Positions 53,498 through 63,833 are shown, counted from the stretch's first letter. The stretch is 64,000 bases of DNA from Spirosoma sp. SC4-14 (GCF_037201965.1 NZ_CP147519.1:284471-348470), one strand, 5' to 3'. Numbers and translations are program-made. Notes: generated by a model not told the origin, from the sequence alone.

Positions 53498-55501
53498 TTA
53501 TGACTTTATAATCAAAACAAAACCGCCATTGGCTTTCAGGGTTAACGGCAGGCCGCCAGCAGTCGTCCAGTTCACTGGTCTGGACGTAAAATCTCGGTTG
53601 GTTGATCCATCCGTGACGATGTTGCCGGTCGTGTTTTTGATAAAAGGTAGTGATACCGTCAACGACTTGTCAACCGCTTCTCCGTTTATGCCAGCTATAT
53701 ACCAGACGTTACCTGCCCGACGAGCGATGACGACTAACTTCCCCGGATACCCATCCACGAACCGACTCTCATCCCAGGCTACAGGTACCTCCCGCATCAA
53801 CTGCTGTACATATTCCGGTACACTGGCCATACCAACTCCAACTTCCGAAAAATGCTGGATGCCCGACGTAAACAAATAGGGCAAGGCCAGCTCGAAGGCG
53901 TTCGTTGTCCGGCGCTTAATATCCGGGTCTTCCGAAAATACCACGGGCGTGTAGTCCATGGGGTCGAAGACGTTGCGCGTGAAGGGCAAAACGGCGCAAT
54001 GAGTGGGTTGCTTATCAGCATTCTCCTGGGCGAACGTGACGTTTTCGTAGCCCCGCACGGCTTCCATCGTCAGTAGGTTCGGGTAGGTCCGCTGCCAGCC
54101 GCGTGGTAGGGTGCAGCCGTGGAAGTTGACCAGCAGACCATATCTCGCGGCATCTTCGGCAATGTCCTGGTAGTAAGCCATCATCGACTGCCCATCGGCT
54201 CCAAAGAAATCCACCTTAATGCCTTTGATCCCCATATCTCTCAGACGGGCAAATTCCAGATTGCGGACGGTCGTCGTTATAAGTTTATCCTTGGGCGTAT
54301 GCGGTACAGTATTCCAGTCGCCCGCCGAGTTATACCAAACCAGCAAGCTAACCCCTTTTGCACGGGCGTAAGCCGCTAATTCAGCCAACTTTTCGTAGCC
54401 AATCTGGCGGTCCCAGTTAGCATCAATCAGGCTGTATTCCCAGCCCATCCGCGCGGCATAGTCGATAAAGGTCCGCGAGGCTGAGTAGACTGTTGAGTCG
54501 TCGCCAAACATGGCCCAGCTCCAGGCCGACCGGCCTGGCTTGACAAATGAAAAATCACCTGCAATGGCCGGCCTAGCTAAGTCCGTTCCCAGGGTTGATT
54601 CGACAATGGTACCCAAGTGGTTACCTACAGTAATAATTCGCCATGGGGTTGCCCAGGGTAAAGTTGATTCCGGCCGAGCAGCACCTCCGGTAATCGTTTC
54701 CCGTGGGTCGGCCAGCGCGACGGTAAAGGCATTTTTCTGAGGGATATGTTTAAGCCGTGTTCCGCAGTAATTACGATCCGGCGCGGTTTCGCTGAGTAAT
54801 ACCCAGTAGGTTCCCGACCGAAACAATGCCGGATAAACCCAGCTCGACATGCTATCGGGCAAGGTCGTCAACAAGCTGTTCTGGCGGTAGTTTTCTTCGT
54901 ACGAAGGCTGGGTCTGGTTCCAACCCGATTTGGGATCAGGGCAGGGCTGTATCCAGCTTTTTGTACCCTCTTGAAAGGTAAATGACGTTGTTTCCTGCGT
55001 TATGGCTTTGCGGTCAGCGGAACGTTCGGGAAAGTAGTACCGAAACGCCACACCATCATTCGACACCTGAAACTCAACGTCCAGTTTCTGCCCCGACCGA
55101 TTCGCCAGATGAACGACGCATCGGTTGGCCTGGTAGGTGACCTGTCGTTGCTTACCATGCTGCATTCGGTACGAATCCGTAACCAATACCGGCTTAGAAA
55201 TGGCGATCATCTGCAGGTGAGTGGAAAAATCTCCATCGTCCCGGACCAGGCCCAGATCCGAGGAGGGCATCACGACTGTGTGGTTATGGCGAATCGTATA
55301 ACTAGCCCTGGCTTGACTAGACAGGCTAAATTCGACAGATAACTGCTTGTCGGGGCTAACTACTTCAACCTGGCCTGCCGGTTGAGCCATCAGCGAGACT
55401 GGCAAAAAAATACCACTGAGACACCCACTGTATAACAGGGCTATCCCCACATTACGGAGCATTGAACGAATGGAAATAAGTTGAAGACCAGGCCAATTCA
55501 T
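53498..55501 (-). CDS. GH97-family alpha-glycosidase
   Basis: Exported glycosidase, 667 aa from the ATG at 55501; the frame continues to a TTG at 55525, which I reject. A later Met (55462) begins the hydrophobic signal segment (MLRNVGIALLYSGCLSGIF) and could also be the start. A GH97 N-terminal beta domain is followed by a TIM barrel with SLIDANWDRQIGYEKL, VSLLVWYNS, GIKGIKVDFFGADGQ, LLVNFHGCTLPRGWQRTYPN and MEAVRGYE. The Asp in KVDFF is at the position of the nucleophile in retaining (alpha-galactosidase type) members, which suggests retention, but this needs structural alignment. Gaps to neighbours are 12 bp (downstream) and 31 bp (upstream). Confidence 0.87.
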   Translation of the reverse strand: MNWPGLQLISIRSMLRNVGIALLYSGCLSGIFLPVSLMAQPAGQVEVVSPDKQLSVEFSLSSQARASYTIRHNHTVVMPSSDLGLVRDDGDFSTHLQMIAISKPVLVTDSYRMQHGKQRQVTYQANRCVVHLANRSGQKLDVEFQVSNDGVAFRYYFPERSADRKAITQETTSFTFQEGTKSWIQPCPDPKSGWNQTQPSYEENYRQNSLLTTLPDSMSSWVYPALFRSGTYWVLLSETAPDRNYCGTRLKHIPQKNAFTVALADPRETITGGAARPESTLPWATPWRIITVGNHLGTIVESTLGTDLARPAIAGDFSFVKPGRSAWSWAMFGDDSTVYSASRTFIDYAARMGWEYSLIDANWDRQIGYEKLAELAAYARAKGVSLLVWYNSAGDWNTVPHTPKDKLITTTVRNLEFARLRDMGIKGIKVDFFGADGQSMMAYYQDIAEDAARYGLLVNFHGCTLPRGWQRTYPNLLTMEAVRGYENVTFAQENADKQPTHCAVLPFTRNVFDPMDYTPVVFSEDPDIKRRTTNAFELALPYLFTSGIQHFSEVGVGMASVPEYVQQLMREVPVAWDESRFVDGYPGKLVVIARRAGNVWYIAGINGEAVDKSLTVSLPFIKNTTGNIVTDGSTNRDFTSRPVNWTTAGGLPLTLKANGGFVLIIKS

Positions 55502-55532
55502 AGTCAGGTTGTTATCAGTGCACAAATGAAGA

Positions 55533-57518
55533 CTAGTTTCGACCGAACGTCAGTCCGGGCCAGTCGTCGGTACGGAAAGGTACCGCCGGTAGCCCTTCCC
55601 GGTTATAGAGGTTGCCATCAGGTGTGTTGCCCCAGTTATAGCGGACGGCTACGGGGTTGGGCACTTGTTCGCTGTTCAGTAGTAGTTCATTGCCGTTCAG
55701 TGTGCCTTTCGCCCAGTGGAAAATATGATCTGGACCAGCTACGCTAAAGCCCCGGACATAACCGTATTTGTCACGAATGGTTAAGCCAGTACCTACTTCG
55801 TTGAACGTTACCCGCACTTGCCTGCCCTCAACGGTCATGGATTTGAAAACGGGTCCCGAACTGACGACCTCCGCTTCGTTGTAAGCAACCCGGCGAGCCG
55901 CCAGCGCTAGGCGTCTGCCAACTTCCTGCTTATTGACCGGGTGAATATTGGTTGAATCGCCAATATCGATAGCCACTGCCATGCCAGTTTTGGGCAGGGA
56001 AAGCGTCATCGTCTGAGCTTCCCGAAGTTCCGCCCACATATAGTCGGCGGGCTGCTGATTGTCGTTCATAAAGCCTGCTAACTGCACGAACAGGAACGGA
56101 AACGCATAGCCCCAACGCGTTCGCCAGTCTCGGATCAAGTCTGGAAAAAGCTGCCGGTACTGATACGCCCGGTCGGCGTTGGCCTCTCCCTGATACCAGA
56201 TAACGCCCTTTAGCGCGTACGGAATCAGTGGCGCAATCATACTGTTAAATAAGGCAGTCAGCGAGTTTTGGCTGAACAGCAGATTCGGGGCTTTGGGCGC
56301 GTCGCGGGTATCGATGCCCACTTGATAAGCCCAAGGCCCCGCTAGCGAGATCGTATCTTGTCCAATAGTAGCGTACAATTCGTTAGGATTGCCGTAAAGT
56401 CCACCGCCACCGCCCGTATCCAGCATCCGGATAGCAATCGTGTTGGGTCCTGCTTTGATCAAATGACCAGGAACCCGGTACTGCCGCACCGCACTATAGG
56501 GACTTGTGCCACCCACTTTCTGACCGTTGAACCAGGTCGAATCTACATCATCGACGCGGGCCAGGTGCAGTACCAGTGGCTTTCCCGCCTGTTCGCTAGT
56601 TAGGGTGATCTGCTTACGTACCCAGACAACCCCATCAAAATCGGGCAATGTTCCCGACTGCTCCCAGTGTCCCGGTAGCTCTATCGTCCGCCAGTTAGTG
56701 GTGGCGAGATCGGTGGCGAACCAAGGCTTGTTTTTATCGGCAAAACCCCGGTCGGCAGCCGTGTAGGTTCGCTGCCATTCGGCCAATTTCCGGCCGAATG
56801 CCTGTTTAACCTGCTCGAGTGAACCACCCGGATTTTCTTCTACCGATGCGAGCTTAACGGCAAATTCCGGAAACGGGCGAAGGGCCGCTGGGCTCATCCA
56901 GGCTTCAATCTGTGTACCGCCCCAATCAGAGGTAATGAGGCCAATGGGCACCTGGTACCGTTTATAGAGATCTCGGCCATAGAAATAAGCCACCGCTGAA
57001 AATGTAGCGATACTCTGTGGACTGCACAACCGCCAGCCGTCGCTGGAAACGTCGGCTAAAGGAGACGGTGAGATAGTGTCGCGCACATCGAACAGACGAA
57101 TCATCGGGTAGTTCGCGCTAGCTATGTCATTTTTCGTATGGGGTAACAGTTGCTGCATCCGCCACTCCATATTCGACTGGCCCGATCCTAACCACACATC
57201 GCCCAGCAGAATATCGTTGATCACTAGTGTATTCTTCTTTCCCCGGATCGTCATGGTGTAAGGTCCACCAACTGACATAATCGGTAAGTCGAGCCGCCAT
57301 TTTGTATCAGAACCGGCTTTGGTCGTAAACGTTTTGCCAGCAAACTTGATGGTTATTTGTTCATTTGGGTCGGCCCAGCCCCAAACCGGGATCGGCTGAT
57401 CCCGTTGGAGAACCATGTGGTCACTTACAAGTCGGGGTAGCCGTACCTCGGCATGCGTGGTGACTAGGCAACTCAGTTGAATCAAACACGTCAAGAAAAT
57501 ACCCAACGATTGATACAT
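55533..57518 (-). CDS. Sialate-O-acetylesterase-like exported esterase
   Basis: Carbohydrate O-acetylesterase of the SASA/DUF303 group, 661 aa. A signal peptide is followed by a beta domain (LPRLVSDHMVLQRDQPIPVW), then the catalytic SGNH-type block GDVWLGSGQSNMEWRM with its Ser. A jelly-roll insertion follows (about 270-395: VVWVRKQITL, VDDVDSTWFNGQKVGGTSPY), and then the second block GVIWYQGEANADRAYQYRQL with DIGDSTNIHPVNKQEVGRR holding Asp and His. It probably removes acetyl groups from pectic sugars before the rhamnosidases act. A 39-bp hairpin separates it from SusD; it is the first gene after that point. Confidence 0.87.
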   Translation of the reverse strand: MYQSLGIFLTCLIQLSCLVTTHAEVRLPRLVSDHMVLQRDQPIPVWGWADPNEQITIKFAGKTFTTKAGSDTKWRLDLPIMSVGGPYTMTIRGKKNTLVINDILLGDVWLGSGQSNMEWRMQQLLPHTKNDIASANYPMIRLFDVRDTISPSPLADVSSDGWRLCSPQSIATFSAVAYFYGRDLYKRYQVPIGLITSDWGGTQIEAWMSPAALRPFPEFAVKLASVEENPGGSLEQVKQAFGRKLAEWQRTYTAADRGFADKNKPWFATDLATTNWRTIELPGHWEQSGTLPDFDGVVWVRKQITLTSEQAGKPLVLHLARVDDVDSTWFNGQKVGGTSPYSAVRQYRVPGHLIKAGPNTIAIRMLDTGGGGGLYGNPNELYATIGQDTISLAGPWAYQVGIDTRDAPKAPNLLFSQNSLTALFNSMIAPLIPYALKGVIWYQGEANADRAYQYRQLFPDLIRDWRTRWGYAFPFLFVQLAGFMNDNQQPADYMWAELREAQTMTLSLPKTGMAVAIDIGDSTNIHPVNKQEVGRRLALAARRVAYNEAEVVSSGPVFKSMTVEGRQVRVTFNEVGTGLTIRDKYGYVRGFSVAGPDHIFHWAKGTLNGNELLLNSEQVPNPVAVRYNWGNTPDGNLYNREGLPAVPFRTDDWPGLTFGRN

Positions 57519-57566
57519 ATAAAGAAAACAAGAAGAAAGCTTTGAGAAGCGACTATGAATAAAATG

Positions 57567-57605
57567 CTGTTTTAAACGGCCTTACCGTAAGGCCGTTTAA
57601 AACAG
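57567..57605 (-). terminator. Long hairpin between SusD and the enzyme genes
   Basis: A perfect 19-bp stem with a single central base: CTGTTTTAAACGGCCTTAC and its exact reverse complement. On the minus strand it begins 11 bp after the SusD stop and is followed by CATTTTATTCATAG, a moderate U-run. It probably ends or attenuates the FecR-SusC-SusD transcript so that the enzyme genes are made at a lower level. Confidence 0.75.
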
Positions 57606-57616
57606 ACCCAAAGGCA

Positions 57617-59056
57617 TCAATATCCAGGGTTTTGCTTTAAGCCCTTATTCAGATCCATCGCTTGAAGCGGGAAGGGGAACAACAGATTTTTCTCACTCAC
57701 GTTAGGCCGACCGGCGGCTTTGTTTTCGCTTATAAGCCGACCCGTTCGAACCAGGTCGAAGAAACCGTGCCCTTCGAAGCAAAGCTCCATCTCGCGCTCG
57801 CGGTAAACAGCCTGCCGAAACGTATCCTTTGATAGACCTGAAAGATTCGGTAAAGCGGCTATGTCTTCGGTACCATTAGGCCGGGTCCTGGCCCGCTTTC
57901 GAATCTGATTGATCGCATCGTAAGCCGCAACCGTTGGGCCGTTTACCTCGTTTTCGGCTTCTGCGAAAATCAGCAGGGCTTCTGCATATCGCATGATGGG
58001 GAAATTATTATCACCACTAAAGCAGACGTTTTCTTTGCCCCAGGCGATGTATTTCTTAATGAAGGGTCGGCTGTAGCTGATCGTCTTGTTGTCCGTTGTT
58101 ACGTAGGATGTCATCATCGAAATCTCTTTGCGATATGTACTGGGGTAGTTGTCGAAGAATTGTTGCGACACCCCCGCTAACCCTTCGGCAAAACCACAGC
58201 CGGTTGTACCCGATGGACTCAGGATCGACTCAAACCAGGCACCCACGCGGAACATCTTGTACTGCGCAGATAAGATATGCTCGGCATTGTTTTTCTTGGC
58301 CGGATCAAATACATCCCGGTAGTCAGCCATGAGTTTGTATACTCCTAAGTCGATCACTTCTTTACTCTTGGCACGGGCCAGATCGAACTGCTTGAGTGTG
58401 AGATACACACGCGCCAGTTGAAGTTTTGCGGCTCCACGTGTAGACCGACCTACTTCACTCGGCGGATAATCGACGGGTAGTGCTTTTTCGGCAAACTGAA
58501 GGTCTTCCAGAATCAGTTGATAAATCTGCTGCTTATCCGTACGTGGATTCGAAACGGCCACATTTAGGTCGACCGCAGGATTTGTAACCAGTGGCACATC
58601 GCCAAAGAGCCGGACCAGGTTAAAATAGTGAAGGGCCCGCATAAACCGAGCCTCGCCCAGGTATGCATCCCGCAGGTTCTTGTCCATGGTAATAGCCGGT
58701 ACACGTTCGAGAATGAGGTTGGCCCGCTGAATACCGACATAGGCCCCACCATAGTAGTCCAGATACGCCAGCGTGGCATCATAGGAGAAGTTGTCGGTAG
58801 CCACCGTGTTCACATTGACCAGGCCATCCATGGCCGGAGTGGGCAAGTCAGCTAGGAAGTACAGCGAGACATTATACGCATTGCCGTTAATTAGTGTATT
58901 GTAGAGGCTATAAACGGCAGCTTTAGCTTCGTCGGCTGTCTTGAAAAAATTGTCTGGTGTGACAAAATCAAGGGGCTTTTCTTCCAGTGCACTCTTGCAG
59001 GAGTCTACTAGTACGAAGGATAAGAGTAACAGGAAAATTTTTTGTAGTCGTTTCAT
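57617..59056 (-). CDS. SusD/RagB-family glycan-binding lipoprotein
   Basis: Surface lipoprotein partner of the SusC at 59115-62555, 479 aa. It has a lipoprotein signal MKRLQKIFLLLLSFVLVDSC with the lipidated Cys at residue 20, and SusD hallmarks MRALHYFNLVRLFGDVPLV, MRYAEALLIFAEAENEV, NQIRKRARTRPNG and REREMELCFEGHGFFDLVRT, ending LKQNPGY. The gap to SusC is 58 bp. No unusual insert is present. Ligand inferred to be a rhamnose- and arabinose-bearing plant glycan from the enzymes downstream. Confidence 0.95.
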   Translation of the reverse strand: MKRLQKIFLLLLSFVLVDSCKSALEEKPLDFVTPDNFFKTADEAKAAVYSLYNTLINGNAYNVSLYFLADLPTPAMDGLVNVNTVATDNFSYDATLAYLDYYGGAYVGIQRANLILERVPAITMDKNLRDAYLGEARFMRALHYFNLVRLFGDVPLVTNPAVDLNVAVSNPRTDKQQIYQLILEDLQFAEKALPVDYPPSEVGRSTRGAAKLQLARVYLTLKQFDLARAKSKEVIDLGVYKLMADYRDVFDPAKKNNAEHILSAQYKMFRVGAWFESILSPSGTTGCGFAEGLAGVSQQFFDNYPSTYRKEISMMTSYVTTDNKTISYSRPFIKKYIAWGKENVCFSGDNNFPIMRYAEALLIFAEAENEVNGPTVAAYDAINQIRKRARTRPNGTEDIAALPNLSGLSKDTFRQAVYREREMELCFEGHGFFDLVRTGRLISENKAAGRPNVSEKNLLFPFPLQAMDLNKGLKQNPGY

Positions 59057-59114
59057 CGTGATCCAGTTGTAAATTGATGGGTCGATTGACTTTTATTAAA
59101 GACCTTTTTTGTGC

Positions 59115-62100
59115 TTAGAAAGACAGGTTTAGTCCAAAGACGAACCGCTTTTGCACAGGGTATGAGTACAGATCAATGCCCTGGAGGGCCTGCGCCTGTC
59201 CGGCGATATTAACTTCCGGATCGAAACCGGTATACTTGGTGAATGTCAACAGGTTCTGGCCTGTAGCGTATACACGCAGACCATTCAGCCAGTTAAGGCC
59301 CCATTGCCCCACCGGAAAGCGGTACGAGAGCGTAACGGTCCGCAGGCGCAGAAATGAACCATCTTCAACGAACCGGTTGGTCACAAAGAAATTAGTCGGG
59401 CTAACGCGTGGTATGGTGTTACTCGTGTTGGCCCCTGTCCATCGATTCGCCATCTCGCTAGTCGTATTAAACTGACCCGCAGAAGTTTCCAGGTTGTAGC
59501 GCGTCAGATTAACGACATGTACGTCGGCCACACCCTGTAGAAACACGTTCAGTTCCAGGTTCTTGTAGGAAATAGTATTGTTCAGACCAAACAGGTATTT
59601 AGGGATACCATGGCCCGTGATAGCACGGTCATCGCCATCGATCTTTCCATCGTTATTGAGGTCTTTGTAGCGAATGTCGCCAGGTTTATACACGCTAAAG
59701 CCGGGACCAGCGGCATTAATCTGGTCATTGGTCTGCCAGATTCCATCGGCAACATAGGTATAAAAAGAGCCGATCGGCTGCCCAGTTCGGATGACACTCA
59801 ACCCATCAACGCCACCATTGGTATTGGGAAATAGACTCACCAGTATCTGGCGGCTACCATCTGGGTTTGGTGTTGTACCATCGGGCAGGCTAATTACTCG
59901 ATTCGTGTTGATAGACAAGTTGGCATCTGTAGTCCACCGAACAGCTCCCGTCAGGTTTTGGCTACTCAGGCTAAACTCAACTCCCTGGTTTCGCACCTGA
60001 CCCAAATTCCGCCATTGGGTCTGAAATCCCGTTTCGAGTGGTACTGGTGTTTGAAATAATAGATCGGAGGTATTTTTAAGGTAATAGTCAGCCGTAGCAG
60101 TCAGGCGGTTATTCCAAAAACCCATATCCAAGCCTAAATCGAACTGGGCCGTTCGCTCCCAGCCTAGGTTCGGATTGTATAAATTACCTGTGGGGGCAAA
60201 ACCCGTCACCTGGTCGCCACCCAGCACCTGTCCCCGGTCAGCTTGCAAGATTGGTAATGACCGGTAAGGCGGTATTTCCTGATTACCCGTTACTCCATAA
60301 CTTGTTCGCAGCTTAAGATCGCTGAATGCCTTTGTTTTCTTAATAAATGATTCGTCACTAAGCCGCCATGCAAAGGCTCCTGAAGGGAAGAAACCATATT
60401 TACGACCATCACCAAACTTTGATGAGCCATCACTACGGGCTGTAAACGTGAACAGATACTTATCATCTAGACTGTAATTAAACCGACCGAAAAACGATTG
60501 AATCGTAAAATTGAAACTACCCGATGGAGCGTAATTTCGATCATTAGCACCCGCCGTTACGATATAGTACGAGGTAGCATCGGTTGGAAAACCGGATCGG
60601 CGAATGCCGTAATTCAGTACGCTTTGTCGTTGAAACGAATTGCCCAGTAAAGCCGTCAGACTGTGCCGAGTACCAATCTTACGGGTGTAAGTCAGGGTGT
60701 TTTCATTCAGCCAAGATACATTTTCGACGGTACTAATATTCGCAATTGAGTTTTCGTTTAGGCCCTCCAAGGTAGTTTTAGGCGAATAGCCACGACCTGT
60801 TGAGTAGGCTACATCAGCTCCCACCAATACTTTACCCACCAGGCCTTCGATAAATTTAAATTCACCGTAAATGTTTCCCAGTGCGCGAGTGACAATGGTT
60901 TTGTCGGTCTTCTGATTTCCAACGGCCACTGGGTTGTCGATCTGCGAGCTTTGCCCGCCAATAGACGTACTTTGCTCCAGGAAGTAATTCCCGTTGGCAT
61001 CGTAAACTGGATTGAAAGGCCGGGAGGCCAACGTTTGGTAGATGATGTCGCGCACGTCTCGGTCGGTACGGCTCAACGTCAGGCTGTTACCAAATTTGAA
61101 GCGCTGGCTAAAGGTTTTATCAAGGTTAAACCGCAACGACATTCGCTTAAAACCCGAGCCTGTCACAGCTCCTTTCTCATCATAATATTCACCCGACACA
61201 AGGTAATTCGTCGATTCGTTACCTCCAGAAAAACTGATGGCATGATTTTGTACCGTTCCTGTCTGGAAAACCTCTTTTTGCCAGTCGGTGTTGGTCGTCG
61301 GAATGGTCGGATAAGGCGTAACGGGGGGCGTCAGGCTCTGCCCAAAGCTGTTAGCGAGTGCTGCCAGTTGGGAACTATTCATCAGGTCGTAGCGACTACG
61401 AACCTGCTGAATGCCCACGTAGGAGTTGACGCTGATGCGGTTCTGCCCCGATTTGCCGCGCTTGGTGGTAATGAGGATAACCCCATTAGCCCCCCGGGCA
61501 CCGTAGATCGCCGTGGCCGAAGCATCTTTGAGCACTTCAATGCTCTCAATGTCATTGGTGTTGATTGAGGCTAGTGCGTTACCTCCCGTACGTTCGCCCA
61601 CACCTGATGGTGTTGCGTTATTGTCACTGTAGACCGGAAAGCCGTCAATAACATAAAGCGGCTCGTTACCAGCATTGACTGAGTTAGATCCGCGAATACG
61701 AATCGTAACCCCACCACCGGGTGCCGACGAAGCCTGCGTCACCTGCAACCCAGCTACACGTCCCTGCAAAATCTGGTCACTTGAACTGACCGGTACGGCA
61801 AGAATATCGCGGCTTTTTACTGACGCAACGGAGCCCGTAATGTCACGTTTGTTCTGGGTGCCGTACCCCACCACTACCACTTCGCCTAACGTCTTATTAT
61901 CGACGGCCAGGGTTAGGTTGAGCTGCGTACGGTTTCCTACGACGACTTCCTGGCTCAGGTACCCAATAAACGAGAAGATGAGTGTGCTGTTGGGGTTCGG
62001 TACATCGAGTTTATAGCGGCCCTTCAGATCGGTCGTTGTTCCCTTTGCCGTCCCTTTCAGGACGACACTAACTCCCGCCAAAGCTGCCCCGTTTTCGTCG

Positions 62101-62555
62101 TTTACCGTTCCAGATATAGTGACGTCTGTAGGTGCTTCAGTGGTTTCGGTTAGTTGGAGCCCTCCGGAAGGCTCTTGACCGTTTCCCAGCCCACTGGTCC
62201 GAATTAATATAATCTGATTGTTGCGAACAACCTCATAGGAAATGTGACGGGGCGGAAGGACCCTTTTGAGAACCGACTCTATTGTTTCGTTACTAACGGC
62301 CAGGGTTAGTTTATCACCTGAGGAGATTACATCCCGCTGATAGGAGAAAGCGACTTTAGCCTGACGTTCAATGGATTGTAGCAAAGATTTGAGGCTGACA
62401 TTCTGTGCCTGCAAGGTTACCCTTTCCTGTAGACACTCCTGTGCCGACACGGGCACTGCCCGGCAAAAGCCAGCCAGCAAGCCCGTGAGTGCGAGTTGTA
62501 CGGCCGTGATTTTCATTATACCGAAAATTGCTTTTCTGGTAAGAAAATTTGACAT
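59115..62555 (-). CDS. SusC/RagA-family transporter with N-terminal STN domain
   Basis: TonB-dependent importer, 1146 aa from the ATG at 62555 (MSNFLTRKAIFGIMKITAVQ); the frame extends to 62651, but the added N-terminus has no signal character. After the signal comes an STN (secretin/TonB N-terminal) domain (about 45-125: VSLKSLLQSIERQAKVAFSY, HISYEVVRNNQIILI), used to signal to a FecR anti-sigma factor. A carboxypeptidase-like domain (ISGTVNDENGAALAGVSVVL), plug (GEVVVVGYGTQNKRDITGSV) and SusC motif (ASATAIYGARGANGVILITT) follow. It ends FVFGLNLSF. The FecR gene is directly upstream, fitting sigma/anti-sigma control. Confidence 0.95.
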   Translation of the reverse strand: MSNFLTRKAIFGIMKITAVQLALTGLLAGFCRAVPVSAQECLQERVTLQAQNVSLKSLLQSIERQAKVAFSYQRDVISSGDKLTLAVSNETIESVLKRVLPPRHISYEVVRNNQIILIRTSGLGNGQEPSGGLQLTETTEAPTDVTISGTVNDENGAALAGVSVVLKGTAKGTTTDLKGRYKLDVPNPNSTLIFSFIGYLSQEVVVGNRTQLNLTLAVDNKTLGEVVVVGYGTQNKRDITGSVASVKSRDILAVPVSSSDQILQGRVAGLQVTQASSAPGGGVTIRIRGSNSVNAGNEPLYVIDGFPVYSDNNATPSGVGERTGGNALASINTNDIESIEVLKDASATAIYGARGANGVILITTKRGKSGQNRISVNSYVGIQQVRSRYDLMNSSQLAALANSFGQSLTPPVTPYPTIPTTNTDWQKEVFQTGTVQNHAISFSGGNESTNYLVSGEYYDEKGAVTGSGFKRMSLRFNLDKTFSQRFKFGNSLTLSRTDRDVRDIIYQTLASRPFNPVYDANGNYFLEQSTSIGGQSSQIDNPVAVGNQKTDKTIVTRALGNIYGEFKFIEGLVGKVLVGADVAYSTGRGYSPKTTLEGLNENSIANISTVENVSWLNENTLTYTRKIGTRHSLTALLGNSFQRQSVLNYGIRRSGFPTDATSYYIVTAGANDRNYAPSGSFNFTIQSFFGRFNYSLDDKYLFTFTARSDGSSKFGDGRKYGFFPSGAFAWRLSDESFIKKTKAFSDLKLRTSYGVTGNQEIPPYRSLPILQADRGQVLGGDQVTGFAPTGNLYNPNLGWERTAQFDLGLDMGFWNNRLTATADYYLKNTSDLLFQTPVPLETGFQTQWRNLGQVRNQGVEFSLSSQNLTGAVRWTTDANLSINTNRVISLPDGTTPNPDGSRQILVSLFPNTNGGVDGLSVIRTGQPIGSFYTYVADGIWQTNDQINAAGPGFSVYKPGDIRYKDLNNDGKIDGDDRAITGHGIPKYLFGLNNTISYKNLELNVFLQGVADVHVVNLTRYNLETSAGQFNTTSEMANRWTGANTSNTIPRVSPTNFFVTNRFVEDGSFLRLRTVTLSYRFPVGQWGLNWLNGLRVYATGQNLLTFTKYTGFDPEVNIAGQAQALQGIDLYSYPVQKRFVFGLNLSF

Positions 62556-62735
62556 AGATTTAGGTGTTTTTGTTGTGATAAGACAAAACAGTAGCTTCCG
62601 ATTGCGGTCCAGGCATCGGGAACTTAGAGGAGGGAGACTATGTGGCAACATGGTTTCCCTTTTTCGTAAAAAGACGGGAGAGTAATTAATGCTTCATGGC
62701 AAACGATTGGTTAAGGTTTCATTAGTCAGGAACAA

Positions 62736-63833
62736 TTATTGACACCCTTTTGATTCGAGAACAATCTGAGCATCAACTTCTTTGTAGGTAGCTCCGATCA
62801 CTTTACAGATAAGGTCCAGTTTATCGTACAGTGACTCGTCACCCATCTTCGTGGTGATGACACAATTGGCCAGCACGTCTTCATTGTAAATAATATCAAC
62901 CCCATATCGCTTTTCGATGGCTTTTAGTACCGTTGGCACAGGCACTTCATCGAAGCGAACCACGGACTCTGCTTTCTCCGCCGTTGGCAAGGGGAGCGGT
63001 TGTTCGACTAACCGGCGAGTTAGATTCTCGGTTTGCCGACTGAAAACAGCCTGCTGATTTGGCTCCAGCACCAGTCCAGTTGTCTCTGGATCGGCTACAT
63101 TAACCCAGGGCTGTTTATAGACAGATACCCGGCCAGTTCGAACGTTTACCAAAACCTGCTTGTCTTGCTCAAAAGCCCTTACCCAGAAGCTCGTCCCGAG
63201 TACCTTAGTCACTAACTCATTAGCATATACGTAAAACGGCCGACCAGGGTCTTTGGCTATTTCAAAAAATGCTTCACCGCTCAGAAGAACCCGTCGCCTG
63301 TCTTTGGTAAAATGATTGGGGTAGCTGATTTTACTATGCTTCGTCAAGGTAATGGCGCTGCCATCTTCTAAGGAAATACGAAGCGGTTTTTCTCCATTAT
63401 TAACTCGTTCAATAAGCGCTTGCTGATCGTCGACGGAGGCAACCAAATCGCCATAGGTCACCGAATGGCTATCGTAATTCCTCCAGACAAACCAACTAAT
63501 TCCTATTAATAAAGCAATGCTCGCGGCCCAGCGCCAAGTGGATCGATGCCACCAAGTCTGGACAACAATAGGCTCGGTTACCTCAACCGGAGTATCTTCT
63601 ATAGCAACCTGAATACGCGACCAAACGGCCTGTTGATCCAGAGTAGGTAGATCGGTCTGCTCAGCAGCACTAATTTTATGAATCAACTGGCGGGCCTGGG
63701 CTACCGTTACTTGCTGATAGGCGTTTTGTTCAAGGAACGATTGCCAGAACGACTCGTTTTCTCCGAATAGAGCCCATCGGATGAAGGAATCATCGTTTAG
63801 AAAATCCAGCAGTTGATTGTAATGATATTGCAT
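62736..63833 (-). CDS. FecR-family anti-sigma factor
   Basis: Inner-membrane anti-sigma factor that receives a signal from the STN domain of the SusC encoded 180 bp downstream and controls an ECF sigma factor, whose gene is not in the window (it may lie past 64000). The 365-aa protein has an N-terminal cytoplasmic part (about 1-90), one membrane helix (about 97-113: WAASIALLIGISWFVW), a FecR domain (LEDGSAITLTKHSKISYPNH, RRVLLSGEAFFEIAKDPGRP) and a C-terminal FecR_C part (LKAIEKRYGVDIIY). The usual upstream partner would be a sigma-70 family gene; the 167 bp that remain show none. Confidence 0.93.
   Translation of the reverse strand: MQYHYNQLLDFLNDDSFIRWALFGENESFWQSFLEQNAYQQVTVAQARQLIHKISAAEQTDLPTLDQQAVWSRIQVAIEDTPVEVTEPIVVQTWWHRSTWRWAASIALLIGISWFVWRNYDSHSVTYGDLVASVDDQQALIERVNNGEKPLRISLEDGSAITLTKHSKISYPNHFTKDRRRVLLSGEAFFEIAKDPGRPFYVYANELVTKVLGTSFWVRAFEQDKQVLVNVRTGRVSVYKQPWVNVADPETTGLVLEPNQQAVFSRQTENLTRRLVEQPLPLPTAEKAESVVRFDEVPVPTVLKAIEKRYGVDIIYNEDVLANCVITTKMGDESLYDKLDLICKVIGATYKEVDAQIVLESKGCQ

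Noticed and set aside
62641..62660. A single GGCAACAT upstream of the STN-type SusC, considered as another HTCS operator.
   Set aside because: Only one half-site, with no second copy 21 bp away; this PUL has FecR-type control instead.
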